Part shown: positions 1 through 8,471 of the stretch, piece after piece
How the letters are laid out: each line of letters begins with the position of its first letter
Position numbering within the stretch: position 1 is the first letter of the stretch
Assembly (NCBI GenBank): GCA_034003625.1
Contig: JAVEYG010000015.1
Span: 1-64,000, forward strand
Length of the DNA stretch: 64,000 nucleotides
Source: GWE2-42-39 sp034003625
Lineage (GTDB): Bacteria; Bacteroidota; Bacteroidia; Bacteroidales; Prolixibacteraceae
Direction: 5' to 3'
Translations under genes and position numbers: made by a program
The notes under the pieces: model-generated
Told to the model about the DNA's origin: nothing
Databases searched by the model: none
Seen by the model: only the letters and a program-made list of their open reading frames with translations

Positions 1-71
1 GTCTTTTAGTTATTTGGCTTATGCCATAACTAAATTACAAATCCTCTTTTGAAATGGTATCGTTCGCACCG

Positions 72-106
72 CTCCCAATTTTCATTCTCTTGGGGGTCTT
101 TTTTTT
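72..106 (+). terminator. Rho-independent terminator of a gene left of the window
   Basis: A 7-bp stem (CTCCCAA pairing with TTGGGGG, one T-G wobble) encloses a loop of about 11 nt and is followed directly by TC and a run of eight T on the plus strand. No gene precedes it in the window, so it most likely ends a plus-strand transcript that starts beyond the left edge. Confidence 0.6.
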
Positions 107-328
107 GTCATGTGGGTTTCATTTCTATAAAATTTAATTGAAGTTTATACTTTTATTATCGCTTCTTTTGACCTGAAATTGAATTATTGGTTTAATGCAA
201 TTTACAAATAATATGAAACGATTGGCCGGATGCAGTCCTATATTATACAAACCAGAAAAGTTTTTGGATGAATTCGGATAATTTTTAGACCCAATCTTTT
301 TTATAACCTGTACAAAAAAACGATTTAT
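107..328. other. AT-rich intergenic region upstream of the nucleotidyltransferase
   Basis: No open frame of useful length and no RNA gene is recognised here. The stretch is very AT-rich and must hold the promoter of the gene starting at 329. I see no clean TAnnTTTG box and no strong ribosome binding site before the ATG, only an A-rich leader, which is common in Bacteroidota. Confidence 0.5.
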
Positions 329-1081
329 ATGCGATCAATGATATTTGCTGCCGGTCTCGGCACCCGATTACAGGCCATTACCGCCGGAAAACCGAAAGCA
401 TTGGCCGAAGTGGCAGGCGTGCCCTTGCTCGAACATGCGATTAATTACTTAAAAAGTTTTGGTATCAGCGAGATAGTTGTTAATGTCCATCATTTTGCCG
501 ATCAGGTTATTGATTTCCTTGAGAAGAAAAAGCATTTCGGAATTGACCTGAAAATATCGGACGAGCGGGATTTTTTGCTTGAAACCGGCGGTGGGCTTAA
601 GAAAGCGGCCTCTTTGTTCCGGGGCGACGAACCGATTGTTTTGTATAATGTAGATATTCTCAGCTCGCTTGACCTAAACCGCATGTTGGCATACCATTTA
701 CAGGAGAAAGCGCTGGCAACCCTCGCCGTACGAAAACGCGAAACCTCCCGTTATTTGTTGTTTGACAGTCAGATGCAACTTGCCGGGTGGAAAGACCTCC
801 GGTCGGGGGAACTGAAAATCAGCCGGCCTGGCCCGGTGGTTGAATATCAGGAATTTGCATTCAGCGGCATCCATATTATCAATCCCGAAATTTTTGATCT
901 GATTCTTGAAGAAGGAAAATTTTCGGTTATCGACCTGTATTTGCGGTTGGCACAAAATCAGGGTATTAAAGCCTATATTGATGATTCGGAACTGTGGTTT
1001 GATCTCGGAAAACCGGAACAATTAACCGAAGCCGGAAAAGTGGTCCGGCAATTCCAGGAAAAGAAGCAGACAGAAAGATAA
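329..1081 (+). CDS. Nucleotidyltransferase family protein (MurU-like sugar-1-phosphate nucleotidyltransferase)
   Basis: The 250-aa protein opens with the sugar nucleotidyltransferase signature AAGLGTRL followed by GKPKAL, which binds the nucleotide triphosphate and its metal. The VDIL segment near residue 110 fits the metal-binding NxD/VDI region. Length and signature match short cytosolic enzymes of the MurU/mannose-1-phosphate guanylyltransferase type, which transfer UMP or GMP to a sugar-1-phosphate; in Bacteroidota such genes often act in cell-wall sugar recycling beside a kinase. The kinase partner, if any, would lie left of the window. The substrate cannot be told from sequence alone. 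It converges with the minus-strand membrane protein gene, with only 3 bp between the stop codons. Confidence 0.8.
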   Translation: MRSMIFAAGLGTRLQAITAGKPKALAEVAGVPLLEHAINYLKSFGISEIVVNVHHFADQVIDFLEKKKHFGIDLKISDERDFLLETGGGLKKAASLFRGDEPIVLYNVDILSSLDLNRMLAYHLQEKALATLAVRKRETSRYLLFDSQMQLAGWKDLRSGELKISRPGPVVEYQEFAFSGIHIINPEIFDLILEEGKFSVIDLYLRLAQNQGIKAYIDDSELWFDLGKPEQLTEAGKVVRQFQEKKQTER

Positions 1082-1084
1082 CTG

Positions 1085-1717
1085 TCAGTTTTTATTCAAT
1101 TTTATTTCGCACTTTTGTTTGATTTTGAATATCAGGTACTCGACGGATGATATAAAAATGAGAATATCACCCATTACTTCGACACCTTCTTCGGCTGCAT
1201 TTTTAACCGACCGCATATAGTTTTCCTCCATCAGCGCTTTCCAGAAATCGCCCTTTCCGAACAGTCGGGAAAAAAGAAAGGTTACTAATATGCCACTCAT
1301 CATATATGCAAAGGCTTTGGTGTCGTAATATTCGTAGTACGATTTGGTGAGGTTCTTTCGTTTTTTCCAGGAAAGTGCAAAAACTGTCAGCATCACGATC
1401 CCGGAAGTGACCCCCCAGAAACTGCTGTCGATAAAATCGGTCAGGTAATCGAATTCGCGGCAAAAAGCCACAAGGGTAAATCCCCCCAGAAGAATTGAAA
1501 CCGGCCGGCTATCCTCAAATTTTGCCGCAGTAATAAAAAATACCACAGATGCAAACAGGAACAATACTTCCTGATAAAATTCGGTTAATGAATACTCGCT
1601 GAATTTCTGATCGTTATACATCCGTGTAGTATCGTACAGGAAAATAGTATAGGCAATGAAAACCAACACCGAGTAGGCTCCCAGCCGTATAAAAAAGTCA
1701 GCATATTTATTTTTCAT
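1085..1717 (-). CDS. Polytopic membrane protein of unknown function
   Basis: The 210-aa product has about five hydrophobic segments that look membrane-spanning (around residues 10-28, 40-58, 68-85, 100-118 and 130-150, plus a hydrophobic stretch near the C-terminus). I do not recognise the family and see no catalytic motif. A longer reading starts at 1783, but its first 22 codons overlap a TAnnTTTG-type promoter box and are hydrophilic and lysine-rich, so the ATG at 1717, directly before the first membrane segment, is preferred. It lies upstream of the M16 peptidase gene's terminator and reads in the opposite direction to the nucleotidyltransferase. Confidence 0.65.
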   Translation of the reverse strand: MKNKYADFFIRLGAYSVLVFIAYTIFLYDTTRMYNDQKFSEYSLTEFYQEVLFLFASVVFFITAAKFEDSRPVSILLGGFTLVAFCREFDYLTDFIDSSFWGVTSGIVMLTVFALSWKKRKNLTKSYYEYYDTKAFAYMMSGILVTFLFSRLFGKGDFWKALMEENYMRSVKNAAEEGVEVMGDILIFISSVEYLIFKIKQKCEIKLNKN

Positions 1718-1770
1718 GGTCGGATTTTTTACAGTTGCAGCTTTTTGATTTTTTTCTCCTTTTTTATGCT

Positions 1771-1780
1771 GCAAAGATAA
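1771..1780 (-). promoter_or_regulatory. Bacteroidota-type -7 box for the membrane protein gene
   Basis: On the minus strand the sequence reads TTATCTTTGC, containing TATCTTTG, a full match to the Bacteroidota sigma-ABfr -7 consensus TAnnTTTG. It lies about 55 bp before the preferred start at 1717 and overlaps the first codons of the longer reading, which argues against that longer start. Confidence 0.6.
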
Positions 1781-1795
1781 CATTTTCAGGAAAGG

Positions 1796-1837
1796 CTAAA
1801 AAACAGGCTGCCTCCTTTTCAGACGACAGCCTGTTTT
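1796..1837 (-). terminator. Rho-independent terminator of the M16 peptidase gene
   Basis: A perfect 9-bp inverted repeat, AACAGGCTG at 1802-1810 and CAGCCTGTT at 1827-1835, is followed on the minus strand by a run of T. It sits 36 bp beyond the stop codon of the peptidase gene and separates it from the next minus-strand gene. Confidence 0.75.
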
Positions 1838-1872
1838 GCGCTGGAAACAATTTTCAACGGTTTGGTTGGATG

Positions 1873-4683
1873 TTATTTCTTTGCTGACTCAGGTTTTAGG
1901 GTAACGCTAAAATAATTATTGAAGTCGAGATATTCTGAGCTTGCATTTTTAATCGTACCGATGGTTAAACTATTTACTACCTCATTGAATGCGCCAAATT
2001 CACTGAAATCGCCGTCATAATTCCGGTAATATGAAGAGAGCGCACCGAGCCAGAATTTATTTTCACGGAGGTTCACTTCACGTTCACGTAACAGCTTTTC
2101 TTTGGCTTTGTTCAGTTCTTCTTCCGAAGGGCCGTTTTGTGCAATGTCCCTGATTTCTGCAAATACGGCTTCTTTCAGTTCGCCAACCTTTTCGGGTGCA
2201 GTTCCAAAATAAATGGTCATGCTGTATTCTGCTTCAGGATATTTATTGATCGATGGGCTGGCATCAATATAATAAACGCTGCTTTTGTCTTCCCTGATCA
2301 CTTCGAGCAGACGGGTCGACAGGATTTTGCCGAGGGCCGTGATGGCAATCACATTTTCTTTCGAATAATCAAACGTGCCATGAAAACTCATGTAATGGAT
2401 ACTTTTTTCTTCCTGCCCACGGTACACCGTTTTTTCAATCACACCCGAAGGGCTTTCAATGTGGAGGTCTTTCCATCTTTCTCCGGAATAGGTGGAAGGA
2501 ATGGAACCGATGTATTTTTCAACCAACGGTTTTAGCTTTTCCTGGTCGATATTTCCAACAAAGAAGAATTTAAAATCGCTGGCATCGGAAAAACGTTCGC
2601 TGGTAATCTGCGCAATACGGTCAAGCCGGGCTTCGTCCAACAATTCAACGGTCATTGGCCTTTTACGCGGATGATAATTGACAGAAGTGACTAAGAATGT
2701 GTCCTTAAATGCAGCTTCCGGCGAGGCTTTCTTGTTTTCCAACATTGCCTTCATCCGGTTGATATATGAAGAATAGGAAACCGGATCAGTCCGTTGACGG
2801 GTAAAATAGAGGTATAGCATCTGGAAAAGGGTTTCCATATCCTGAACGGATGAACTCCCGCTGAACCCCTCTGTTAAATCAGAGATGTAAGGCGACAGGC
2901 TGAAAACTTTATCAGAAAGCATTTTATCGAGCGTGATGTTGTCGAAATCAGCAATCCCGCTCATTGTAAGAATAGTAGTTGCAATATCGGCTGAAATATC
3001 GTCTTCCTGTCCGTACAACGAGTTTCCACCCTGGCTGTATGCAGTAAACAGGATTTCGTCGTCTTTATAATCGGTTGATTTGATCACCACGGTTGCGCCG
3101 TTCGATAGTTTCCATTCGGTGGCGCCCACTTCGCCGATGGTTTTTACAGAAGTAATTTTCCCGGATACTGGTTCCTGCCCGATCAGCGGCTGATTCCCAA
3201 CTTTATCCTGATAGGCTTCAATTTTCTGTGTTTCTATCTCACCGAGCATGCTGAGTATTTCCTGTTCGGTGGAAATTTTCGTCCCTTCTATTTCCGGAGC
3301 GGTAATAACAACAACCCTGTTTTCCTGGGTGATCCATTTTTTTGCAAGGGCGTTGACCTCTTCGATGGCAATGCCTGGCATAAACGCATGATAGTAAGCA
3401 AATTCGTTTTCAATGCCAGGGATGGGTTCTTCCGTGAACAGAAAATTACGCTTGTATTCTTCTGCATAGTTGACCGACTCCTGCTTGTCGCGCTCATTAT
3501 AGGCTTTTTCGATTGATTTTAGCATGGAGGCTTTTTGTCGTTCTAATTCCGAAGCAGTAAAACCAAATTGTTTTACCCGTTCGTTTTCGGTGAGCACTGC
3601 CCTGATCCCATCGGTTATTTTCCCGATCTGGCATACCGCAACGGAAGCATACACACTTTTGGGCCCGAACAATTCACTGAAACTTGAACCTCCGTATATA
3701 AATGGCGGGTTCTCTGTCTGGGTCAATTCATTCAGCCGGATGTTGATCATTCCGTTATAAAGGTTTTCGATAATCATTTCCCGGTAATCGCCAAGGGTCT
3801 TTGCTATTTTCATCGGATGTTTGTAAAATACCTGGGCAACGGGATATTGCACTTCTTTATCGGTGACAATTGAAATTTTTGTATCCTGATGATCGGGAAT
3901 ATCGAATAATTCCCTTTGTCGCGGGTTTGGCCTGGCCGGGATTTTCGAGAACATTTCTTTTACCTGTCGGACCATTTTCTGCTGGTCAAAATCGCCAACT
4001 ATAATTATCGCCTGAAGGTCGGGACGGTACCAATCGTTGTAAAATCTCCGGATTACATCGGTTTTAAAATGATCGATGATTTCGATTTTCCCGATCGGCA
4101 GCCGATCTGCATAACGCGACCCGGCGAGAAAAACAGGCAGCCATTTTTGGAGCATCCGTTCGTTGGCATCGCGCCCTCCCCTCCATTCCTCACGGATAAC
4201 GCCCCGTTCATTTTCAATATCTTCATCGAAATACGACACCTGGCAGGCCCAATCGTAAAGCACCTGCAAGCCTTTTTCCACAAACAGGGCGCTGTCGAGT
4301 GGCACTTTAATCATGTACACCGTTTCGTCGAACGAGGTGTACGCATTGATTTCCGGGCCAAATTCCATTCCTAACGATTCGAGATAACTGGTCAGCTCAT
4401 TTTTTGGGAAATTTTTGGTGCCGTTGAAGGCCATGTGCTCACAGAAATGCGCCAGTCCCAGTTGGTCACTGTCTTCACTGACCGAACCCACTCTTACTGC
4501 CAGGAACATATCGGCACGGTTTTTTGGAGTGCTGTTGGCCCGCACATAGTAGGTCATCCCGTTCTCCAGTTTCCCGGTTGACAACTTAGGGTCGACCGGG
4601 AGCAGGTCATTTTTTTGCAAGCCTGTCTGTCCGAAACAGTTTACAGAGAATGCGACCAGCAAAATGCTCAATAGTTTTTTCAT
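1873..4683 (-). CDS. Secreted M16 family zinc metallopeptidase
   Basis: The 936-aa protein starts with a signal peptide (residues 1 to about 19, ending near CFGQ) and carries the inverted zinc motif HFCEH at residues 79-83: two His ligands with the catalytic Glu between them. The downstream ENERGVIREE segment near residue 160 supplies the usual third ligand. Two M16 halves are visible: an active N-terminal half and a C-terminal half from about residue 500 without the zinc motif, as in PqqL/pitrilysin-like peptidases. It is probably periplasmic and degrades peptides. The gene is monocistronic, with its own terminator downstream and the HAD phosphatase gene 60 bp upstream on the same strand. 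The substrate is unknown. Confidence 0.9.
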   Translation of the reverse strand: MKKLLSILLVAFSVNCFGQTGLQKNDLLPVDPKLSTGKLENGMTYYVRANSTPKNRADMFLAVRVGSVSEDSDQLGLAHFCEHMAFNGTKNFPKNELTSYLESLGMEFGPEINAYTSFDETVYMIKVPLDSALFVEKGLQVLYDWACQVSYFDEDIENERGVIREEWRGGRDANERMLQKWLPVFLAGSRYADRLPIGKIEIIDHFKTDVIRRFYNDWYRPDLQAIIIVGDFDQQKMVRQVKEMFSKIPARPNPRQRELFDIPDHQDTKISIVTDKEVQYPVAQVFYKHPMKIAKTLGDYREMIIENLYNGMINIRLNELTQTENPPFIYGGSSFSELFGPKSVYASVAVCQIGKITDGIRAVLTENERVKQFGFTASELERQKASMLKSIEKAYNERDKQESVNYAEEYKRNFLFTEEPIPGIENEFAYYHAFMPGIAIEEVNALAKKWITQENRVVVITAPEIEGTKISTEQEILSMLGEIETQKIEAYQDKVGNQPLIGQEPVSGKITSVKTIGEVGATEWKLSNGATVVIKSTDYKDDEILFTAYSQGGNSLYGQEDDISADIATTILTMSGIADFDNITLDKMLSDKVFSLSPYISDLTEGFSGSSSVQDMETLFQMLYLYFTRQRTDPVSYSSYINRMKAMLENKKASPEAAFKDTFLVTSVNYHPRKRPMTVELLDEARLDRIAQITSERFSDASDFKFFFVGNIDQEKLKPLVEKYIGSIPSTYSGERWKDLHIESPSGVIEKTVYRGQEEKSIHYMSFHGTFDYSKENVIAITALGKILSTRLLEVIREDKSSVYYIDASPSINKYPEAEYSMTIYFGTAPEKVGELKEAVFAEIRDIAQNGPSEEELNKAKEKLLREREVNLRENKFWLGALSSYYRNYDGDFSEFGAFNEVVNSLTIGTIKNASSEYLDFNNYFSVTLKPESAKK

Positions 4684-4743
4684 GTTGATTATGATTTGGG
4701 GAATACTGATTTTTTTGTATAAGTCATCGTATGCTGCCGTTTG

Positions 4744-5583
4744 TTACAGGTGATAGGCCACAGAAAAAGAAAATGCGTCTTCTTCATTCGATTTTGCCGG
4801 CAGGAACCGGTGTTTCAGATCGTTTGGGCCATTTTCCACAAGATAGGAAAACCGGGTAAATTCAAGTAAGTCAAGATCGTTGTAATCGTTTCCTATACCC
4901 ATTGTACCGGACGGATCGATCCCTTCCTTTTCGCATATAAATTTTACCCCATTGCCCTTTGAAACACTTTCGTGAAAAATTTCAATCCAGATATACGGCG
5001 TATGCAGGGGCGAACTGGTACGCACTATGTTCAGTCCCGGAAAAGCCCGGCACATTTCCTCCTTCATCTGTTCAAAAAGGCCAATCTCACAGGGAATGAT
5101 TATTAAGAACTGGCAGGCTTCGGAATTAATTTCCGAATGTTCGGGAAATGGTTCGGCAAAAGAATTATGGAATGCAAAATAGCGTTCGAACTCGGGGCCC
5201 GCACTCTCGCTCCGGAAATACCAGCAATGGTGGTTGTCCGGAACTTTTCTGAAAAGATGAAAACTCTGCCTGTTGCAGATCAGGTATTCCGAAAGACGGC
5301 CCACCGTTTGACCAGGTATATTTCGCGAATAAAGCAGCTTCCCGTTTCGCCAGTCATAAATTCCGGCGCCCGATGAAAAAACAATGTAATCGAAAGGGAC
5401 GTCCGGAGAAATAACTTCCTTGGTCTTTTGCAGGTTCCGCCCGGTAGCCGCAACCCTGACAATGCCTTTCCGGCCCATTGCATGGAGTGATTCCATGTTT
5501 TTCGGGCTGACCGTTTTATCGTTTTTTAGAAAGGTACCATCCAGATCGGTGGCAACTAATTTTATCTTTCCATTTGTTTGCAT
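4744..5583 (-). CDS. Cof-type HAD-IIB family phosphatase
   Basis: The 279-aa protein has HAD motif I as DLDGT at residues 13-17 (the first Asp is the nucleophile), a Ser/Thr motif II region (VAATGR), and motif III/IV as GIGNDYNDLDLL near residue 235. The large insert between motifs II and III is the IIB cap of the Cof/YidA group. These cytosolic enzymes dephosphorylate sugar phosphates, nucleotides or cofactors such as FMN and PLP; the substrate cannot be read from sequence. It lies 60 bp upstream of the M16 peptidase gene on the same strand and is divergent from dapB. Confidence 0.88.
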   Translation of the reverse strand: MQTNGKIKLVATDLDGTFLKNDKTVSPKNMESLHAMGRKGIVRVAATGRNLQKTKEVISPDVPFDYIVFSSGAGIYDWRNGKLLYSRNIPGQTVGRLSEYLICNRQSFHLFRKVPDNHHCWYFRSESAGPEFERYFAFHNSFAEPFPEHSEINSEACQFLIIIPCEIGLFEQMKEEMCRAFPGLNIVRTSSPLHTPYIWIEIFHESVSKGNGVKFICEKEGIDPSGTMGIGNDYNDLDLLEFTRFSYLVENGPNDLKHRFLPAKSNEEDAFSFSVAYHL

Positions 5584-5806
5584 CTTGCGAAAATAACGTA
5601 TTTTCCAGAATGAAATACAGAAAACTGCCCGGTTCCGGTCTTCAATCTTTGGAATATGGGTAATTTATAACTCACAATGTTCTTGCTGGAAAAAACATGG
5701 ATTATAAGCCGTATCAGGCAGGGCAGGTTTTGTCGGACAATCGGCATTGTTCACCGAAAAAATTTCAATGCCAGTCGGAGGAATTCTACTTTTATAGTGT
5801 AATTTA

Positions 5807-5814
5807 TATCTTTG
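5807..5814 (+). promoter_or_regulatory. -7 promoter box for dapB-lepB
   Basis: TATCTTTG matches TAnnTTTG exactly and lies 23 bp before the dapB ATG, which gives a short leader. The -33 element is not clear: only a T-rich stretch is seen around 5790. Confidence 0.6.
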
Positions 5815-5837
5815 TACACCAAATAAAAATATAAAAG

Positions 5838-6554
5838 ATGAAAATTGCATTGATCGGTTACGGGAAAATGGGCCGGGAAATCGAACGGATTGCGTTGGAA
5901 CGCGGGCACGAGATAGTTTTAAAAATCGATATAAACAACCCACACGAATTAACGACAGAAAATCTAAGAAAAGCTGATGTAGCTATTGAATTTACGATCC
6001 CTTCATCGGCTGTGGCAAATTATAACCTGTGCTTCGATTCCGCCATCCCGGTGGTTAGTGGAACGACCGGCTGGCTCGATAAACAGGACGAAGTATACCG
6101 CAATTGCCTGTCGAAAAATGGTACTTTTTTTTATGCGTCCAATTTTAGCGTGGGGGTAAATATTTTCTTTCTGATCAATGAAAAGCTGGCTGCGCTAATG
6201 GGAACCCGAAGCGAATATAAAGTGGAACTAAAGGAAATCCATCATACGCAAAAACTCGATGCCCCGAGCGGTACTGCAATTACACTGGCTGAAGGCATTA
6301 TCCGGAATATGCCGGGAAAAGCAAAATGGGTAAATCAGGCTACCTTCCAAAATGATGAAGTGGGGATTATTTCCGCACGCGAAGGCCAGGTGCCCGGTTA
6401 TCATTCTGTCCGGTACGAATCGGAAGCCGATACCATTGAAATCATACACAATGCAAAAAACAGGGCCGGTTTAGCATTGGGCGCCGTGCTGGCTGCCGAA
6501 TTTAGCCTGGGGAAAAGGGGGATACTTAAAATGAACGATTTATTAAATCTTTAA
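5838..6554 (+). CDS. dapB: 4-hydroxy-tetrahydrodipicolinate reductase
   Basis: The 238-aa protein begins with a Rossmann dinucleotide-binding loop, GYGKMG at residues 7-12, and carries the family's substrate-binding block EIHHTQKLDAPSGTA around residues 133-147, which holds the catalytic His and Lys. It reduces HTPA to tetrahydrodipicolinate with NAD(P)H in the diaminopimelate/lysine pathway, in the cytosol. The length fits the shorter Bacteroidota form. It is followed 15 bp later by lepB, so the two are probably co-transcribed from the promoter at about 5807; this dapB-lepB pairing recurs in Bacteroidota. Confidence 0.95.
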   Translation: MKIALIGYGKMGREIERIALERGHEIVLKIDINNPHELTTENLRKADVAIEFTIPSSAVANYNLCFDSAIPVVSGTTGWLDKQDEVYRNCLSKNGTFFYASNFSVGVNIFFLINEKLAALMGTRSEYKVELKEIHHTQKLDAPSGTAITLAEGIIRNMPGKAKWVNQATFQNDEVGIISAREGQVPGYHSVRYESEADTIEIIHNAKNRAGLALGAVLAAEFSLGKRGILKMNDLLNL

Positions 6555-6569
6555 CCTATACGAAATACG

Positions 6570-7910
6570 ATGAAAAATATCCTGACCAACAAATGGTTCA
6601 AATTTGCAATAGTGGGACTGATTTACTCCCTGTGGGTAATCTGGCTCGAAAACTATTGGTGGTTTATCGGACTTGCGCCGATTTTTGATATGTATGTAAG
6701 CAAAAAAGTTCATTGGGCTTTCTGGAAAAAGAAAAATCCCCCGGATGGAAAGCAGACCAAACTGGTAGAGTGGATTGACGCAATCATTTTTGCTGTAATT
6801 GCTGCCACTTTTATCCGCATGTTTTTCATCGAAGCGTATACCATCCCGACTTCATCTATGGAAAAATCGATGTTGATCGGTGACTACCTGTTTGTGAGCA
6901 AAACCGCTTATGGGCCCAAGCTGCCCAATACGCCACTTTCGTTTCCGTTTGTACACCATACCCTGCCTTTGTCGAAAACCCGGAAATCGTATGTCGAATG
7001 GATTAAAAGGCCGTACAAGCGCATTGCAGGGTTCGGGAAAATAAAAAACAACGATATTGTGGTATTTAATTTTCCTGAGGGGGATACTGTGGCGTTGAAT
7101 GTGCAAGACCAAAGCTATTATCAACTGGTGCGTTCATACGGACGCGAACGGGTTTGGAGCGATAAACGGAATTTCGGGGAAATAATAGCCCGTCCGGTCG
7201 ATAAACGAGAAAACTACATCAAGCGCTGCGTGGGTATTCCGGGCGATGTGATCGAACTGAAAGAAGGCCAGCTTTTTGTGAACGGAAAACCCCAGGAGAA
7301 ATTTACGGGTGTTCAATACGATTACCGGGTAGCAACCAATGGAACGGCTATCAACAAAAAAACGCTCGACAATATGAAAATTGCAGAAGCCGACCGCCAC
7401 ACATATCCGAACTCACAATATTTATACCCGATGACGGATGAAAATGCGGCAAAAATGAAAGCAATGGCCAATGTGGTTTCGGTCGATAAAATGCTGGCGC
7501 CTTTCGGAACGAGGGACAACAATATTTTTCCGTTTAGTGAAAAATACTTATGGAACGTCGATAATTTTGGCCCTTTAACTATCCCCAAAAAAGGCGTTAC
7601 AATCGACATAACCATGGATAACCTTCCACTGTACGGGCGGATCATCGCACTGTATGAAGAAAACGAACTGGAAGTAAAAGATTCGGTGATATACATTAAC
7701 GGGGACGTTGCCGGTAAATATACGTTCAAAATGGATTATTACTGGATGATGGGAGATAACCGTCACAACTCAGCTGACTCCCGTTACTGGGGATTTGTTC
7801 CGGAAGACCATGTGGTCGGGAAAGCTGTTTTTATCTGGCTTTCACTCGATAAAGATCAGCCGCTGTTGAAGAAAATACGCTGGAACCGTTTGTTCAGATC
7901 GGTTCATTGA
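6570..7910 (+). CDS. lepB: Signal peptidase I
   Basis: The 446-aa membrane peptidase has two N-terminal hydrophobic segments (residues about 8-40 and 70-90). The S26 serine motif PTSSMEKSM follows, with the catalytic Ser near residue 96. The general-base Lys lies in ENYIKRCVGIPGD near residue 218, and the C-terminal box MMGDNRHNSADSR is intact. It cleaves signal peptides of exported proteins on the outer face of the inner membrane. It is longer than the E. coli enzyme because of an insert of about 130 residues between the Lys region and the GDNR box, which is typical of Bacteroidota. It is the last gene of the dapB operon and is followed by a terminator at 7932. Confidence 0.95.
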   Translation: MKNILTNKWFKFAIVGLIYSLWVIWLENYWWFIGLAPIFDMYVSKKVHWAFWKKKNPPDGKQTKLVEWIDAIIFAVIAATFIRMFFIEAYTIPTSSMEKSMLIGDYLFVSKTAYGPKLPNTPLSFPFVHHTLPLSKTRKSYVEWIKRPYKRIAGFGKIKNNDIVVFNFPEGDTVALNVQDQSYYQLVRSYGRERVWSDKRNFGEIIARPVDKRENYIKRCVGIPGDVIELKEGQLFVNGKPQEKFTGVQYDYRVATNGTAINKKTLDNMKIAEADRHTYPNSQYLYPMTDENAAKMKAMANVVSVDKMLAPFGTRDNNIFPFSEKYLWNVDNFGPLTIPKKGVTIDITMDNLPLYGRIIALYEENELEVKDSVIYINGDVAGKYTFKMDYYWMMGDNRHNSADSRYWGFVPEDHVVGKAVFIWLSLDKDQPLLKKIRWNRLFRSVH

Positions 7911-7931
7911 AAAATTATAGGACAAAAAGAG

Positions 7932-7974
7932 AGGGGCTGTTCTTTGGTTGCAGGGAATGGCCCTTCTTATTTTG
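7932..7974 (+). terminator. Terminator after lepB
   Basis: An 11-bp stem with three wobble pairs (AGGGGCTGTTC at 7932-7942 with GAATGGCCCTT at 7955-7965), a 12-nt loop and a T-rich tail lie 22 bp after the lepB stop codon. Confidence 0.65.
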
Positions 7975-8111
7975 TGTTGCCGCCTGGACTTGTTAGCTTT
8001 TCTTCAGAAATTTAAAACGAACAATGTTACTTTGTATTGACCTGCCGTCAGAATATAAAATTTGAGCCGGCAATCATTAAGGGCTAAGTACGAAATTAAG
8101 AAAGTGGGAAG

Positions 8112-8210
8112 ATGAAAAAAGCAGCAAATACCCGAAAAAATGAAACCCTGATCGCTATCGTGATCAGTGCAGCAATTGCTTTGCTTCTGGCATTGCTTGC
8201 TTATATGTGA
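8112..8210 (+). CDS. Candidate 32-residue single-span membrane microprotein
   Basis: This short open frame encodes a basic N-terminus (MKKAANTRKNE) followed by one hydrophobic helix of about 20 residues rich in Ala, Ile and Leu, ending in AYM. A purine-rich GTGGGAAG lies just before the ATG. It stands alone between the lepB terminator (7932-7974) and a second terminator (8267-8307), so it has its own transcription unit by layout. The function is unknown and no family is recognised; it could be a regulatory membrane microprotein. Chance occurrence cannot be excluded for so short a frame. Confidence 0.45.
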   Translation: MKKAANTRKNETLIAIVISAAIALLLALLAYM

Positions 8211-8266
8211 ATAGAAAAAGGAAAAAGCAACAAGGATATTCTGATTGATGTAAAATGCTGACAGAA

Positions 8267-8307
8267 AGGGGACAGATTTTTATTTGTTCCCTTTTTTAGT
8301 TTTTTTC
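8267..8307 (+). terminator. Terminator after the microprotein frame
   Basis: AGGGGACA at 8267-8274 pairs with TGTTCCCT at 8285-8292 (8 bp, one wobble), followed by a long T-rich tail up to about 8307. It lies about 57 bp beyond the stop of the 32-codon frame and about 160 bp before pta. Confidence 0.6.
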
Positions 8308-8420
8308 TGGCAATCATAAGGTAATACAACCGATTGCATTGTCTTTTTCCAATAGGGGTGAATTTTATCAGTTTTTCGTATTTATTGACATTTTTCCGTC
8401 CAGCCGCTTGATAATTTCCG

Positions 8421-8428
8421 TACTTTTG
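8421..8428 (+). promoter_or_regulatory. -7 promoter box for the pta operon
   Basis: TACTTTTG fits TAnnTTTG and lies 43 bp before the pta ATG. No convincing TTTG -33 element is seen at the usual spacing, so this rests on one box only. Confidence 0.45.
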
Positions 8429-8471
8429 TTTTTGAAAATTTTACCCGATAGTTTTAAACTTTACACCTGAA

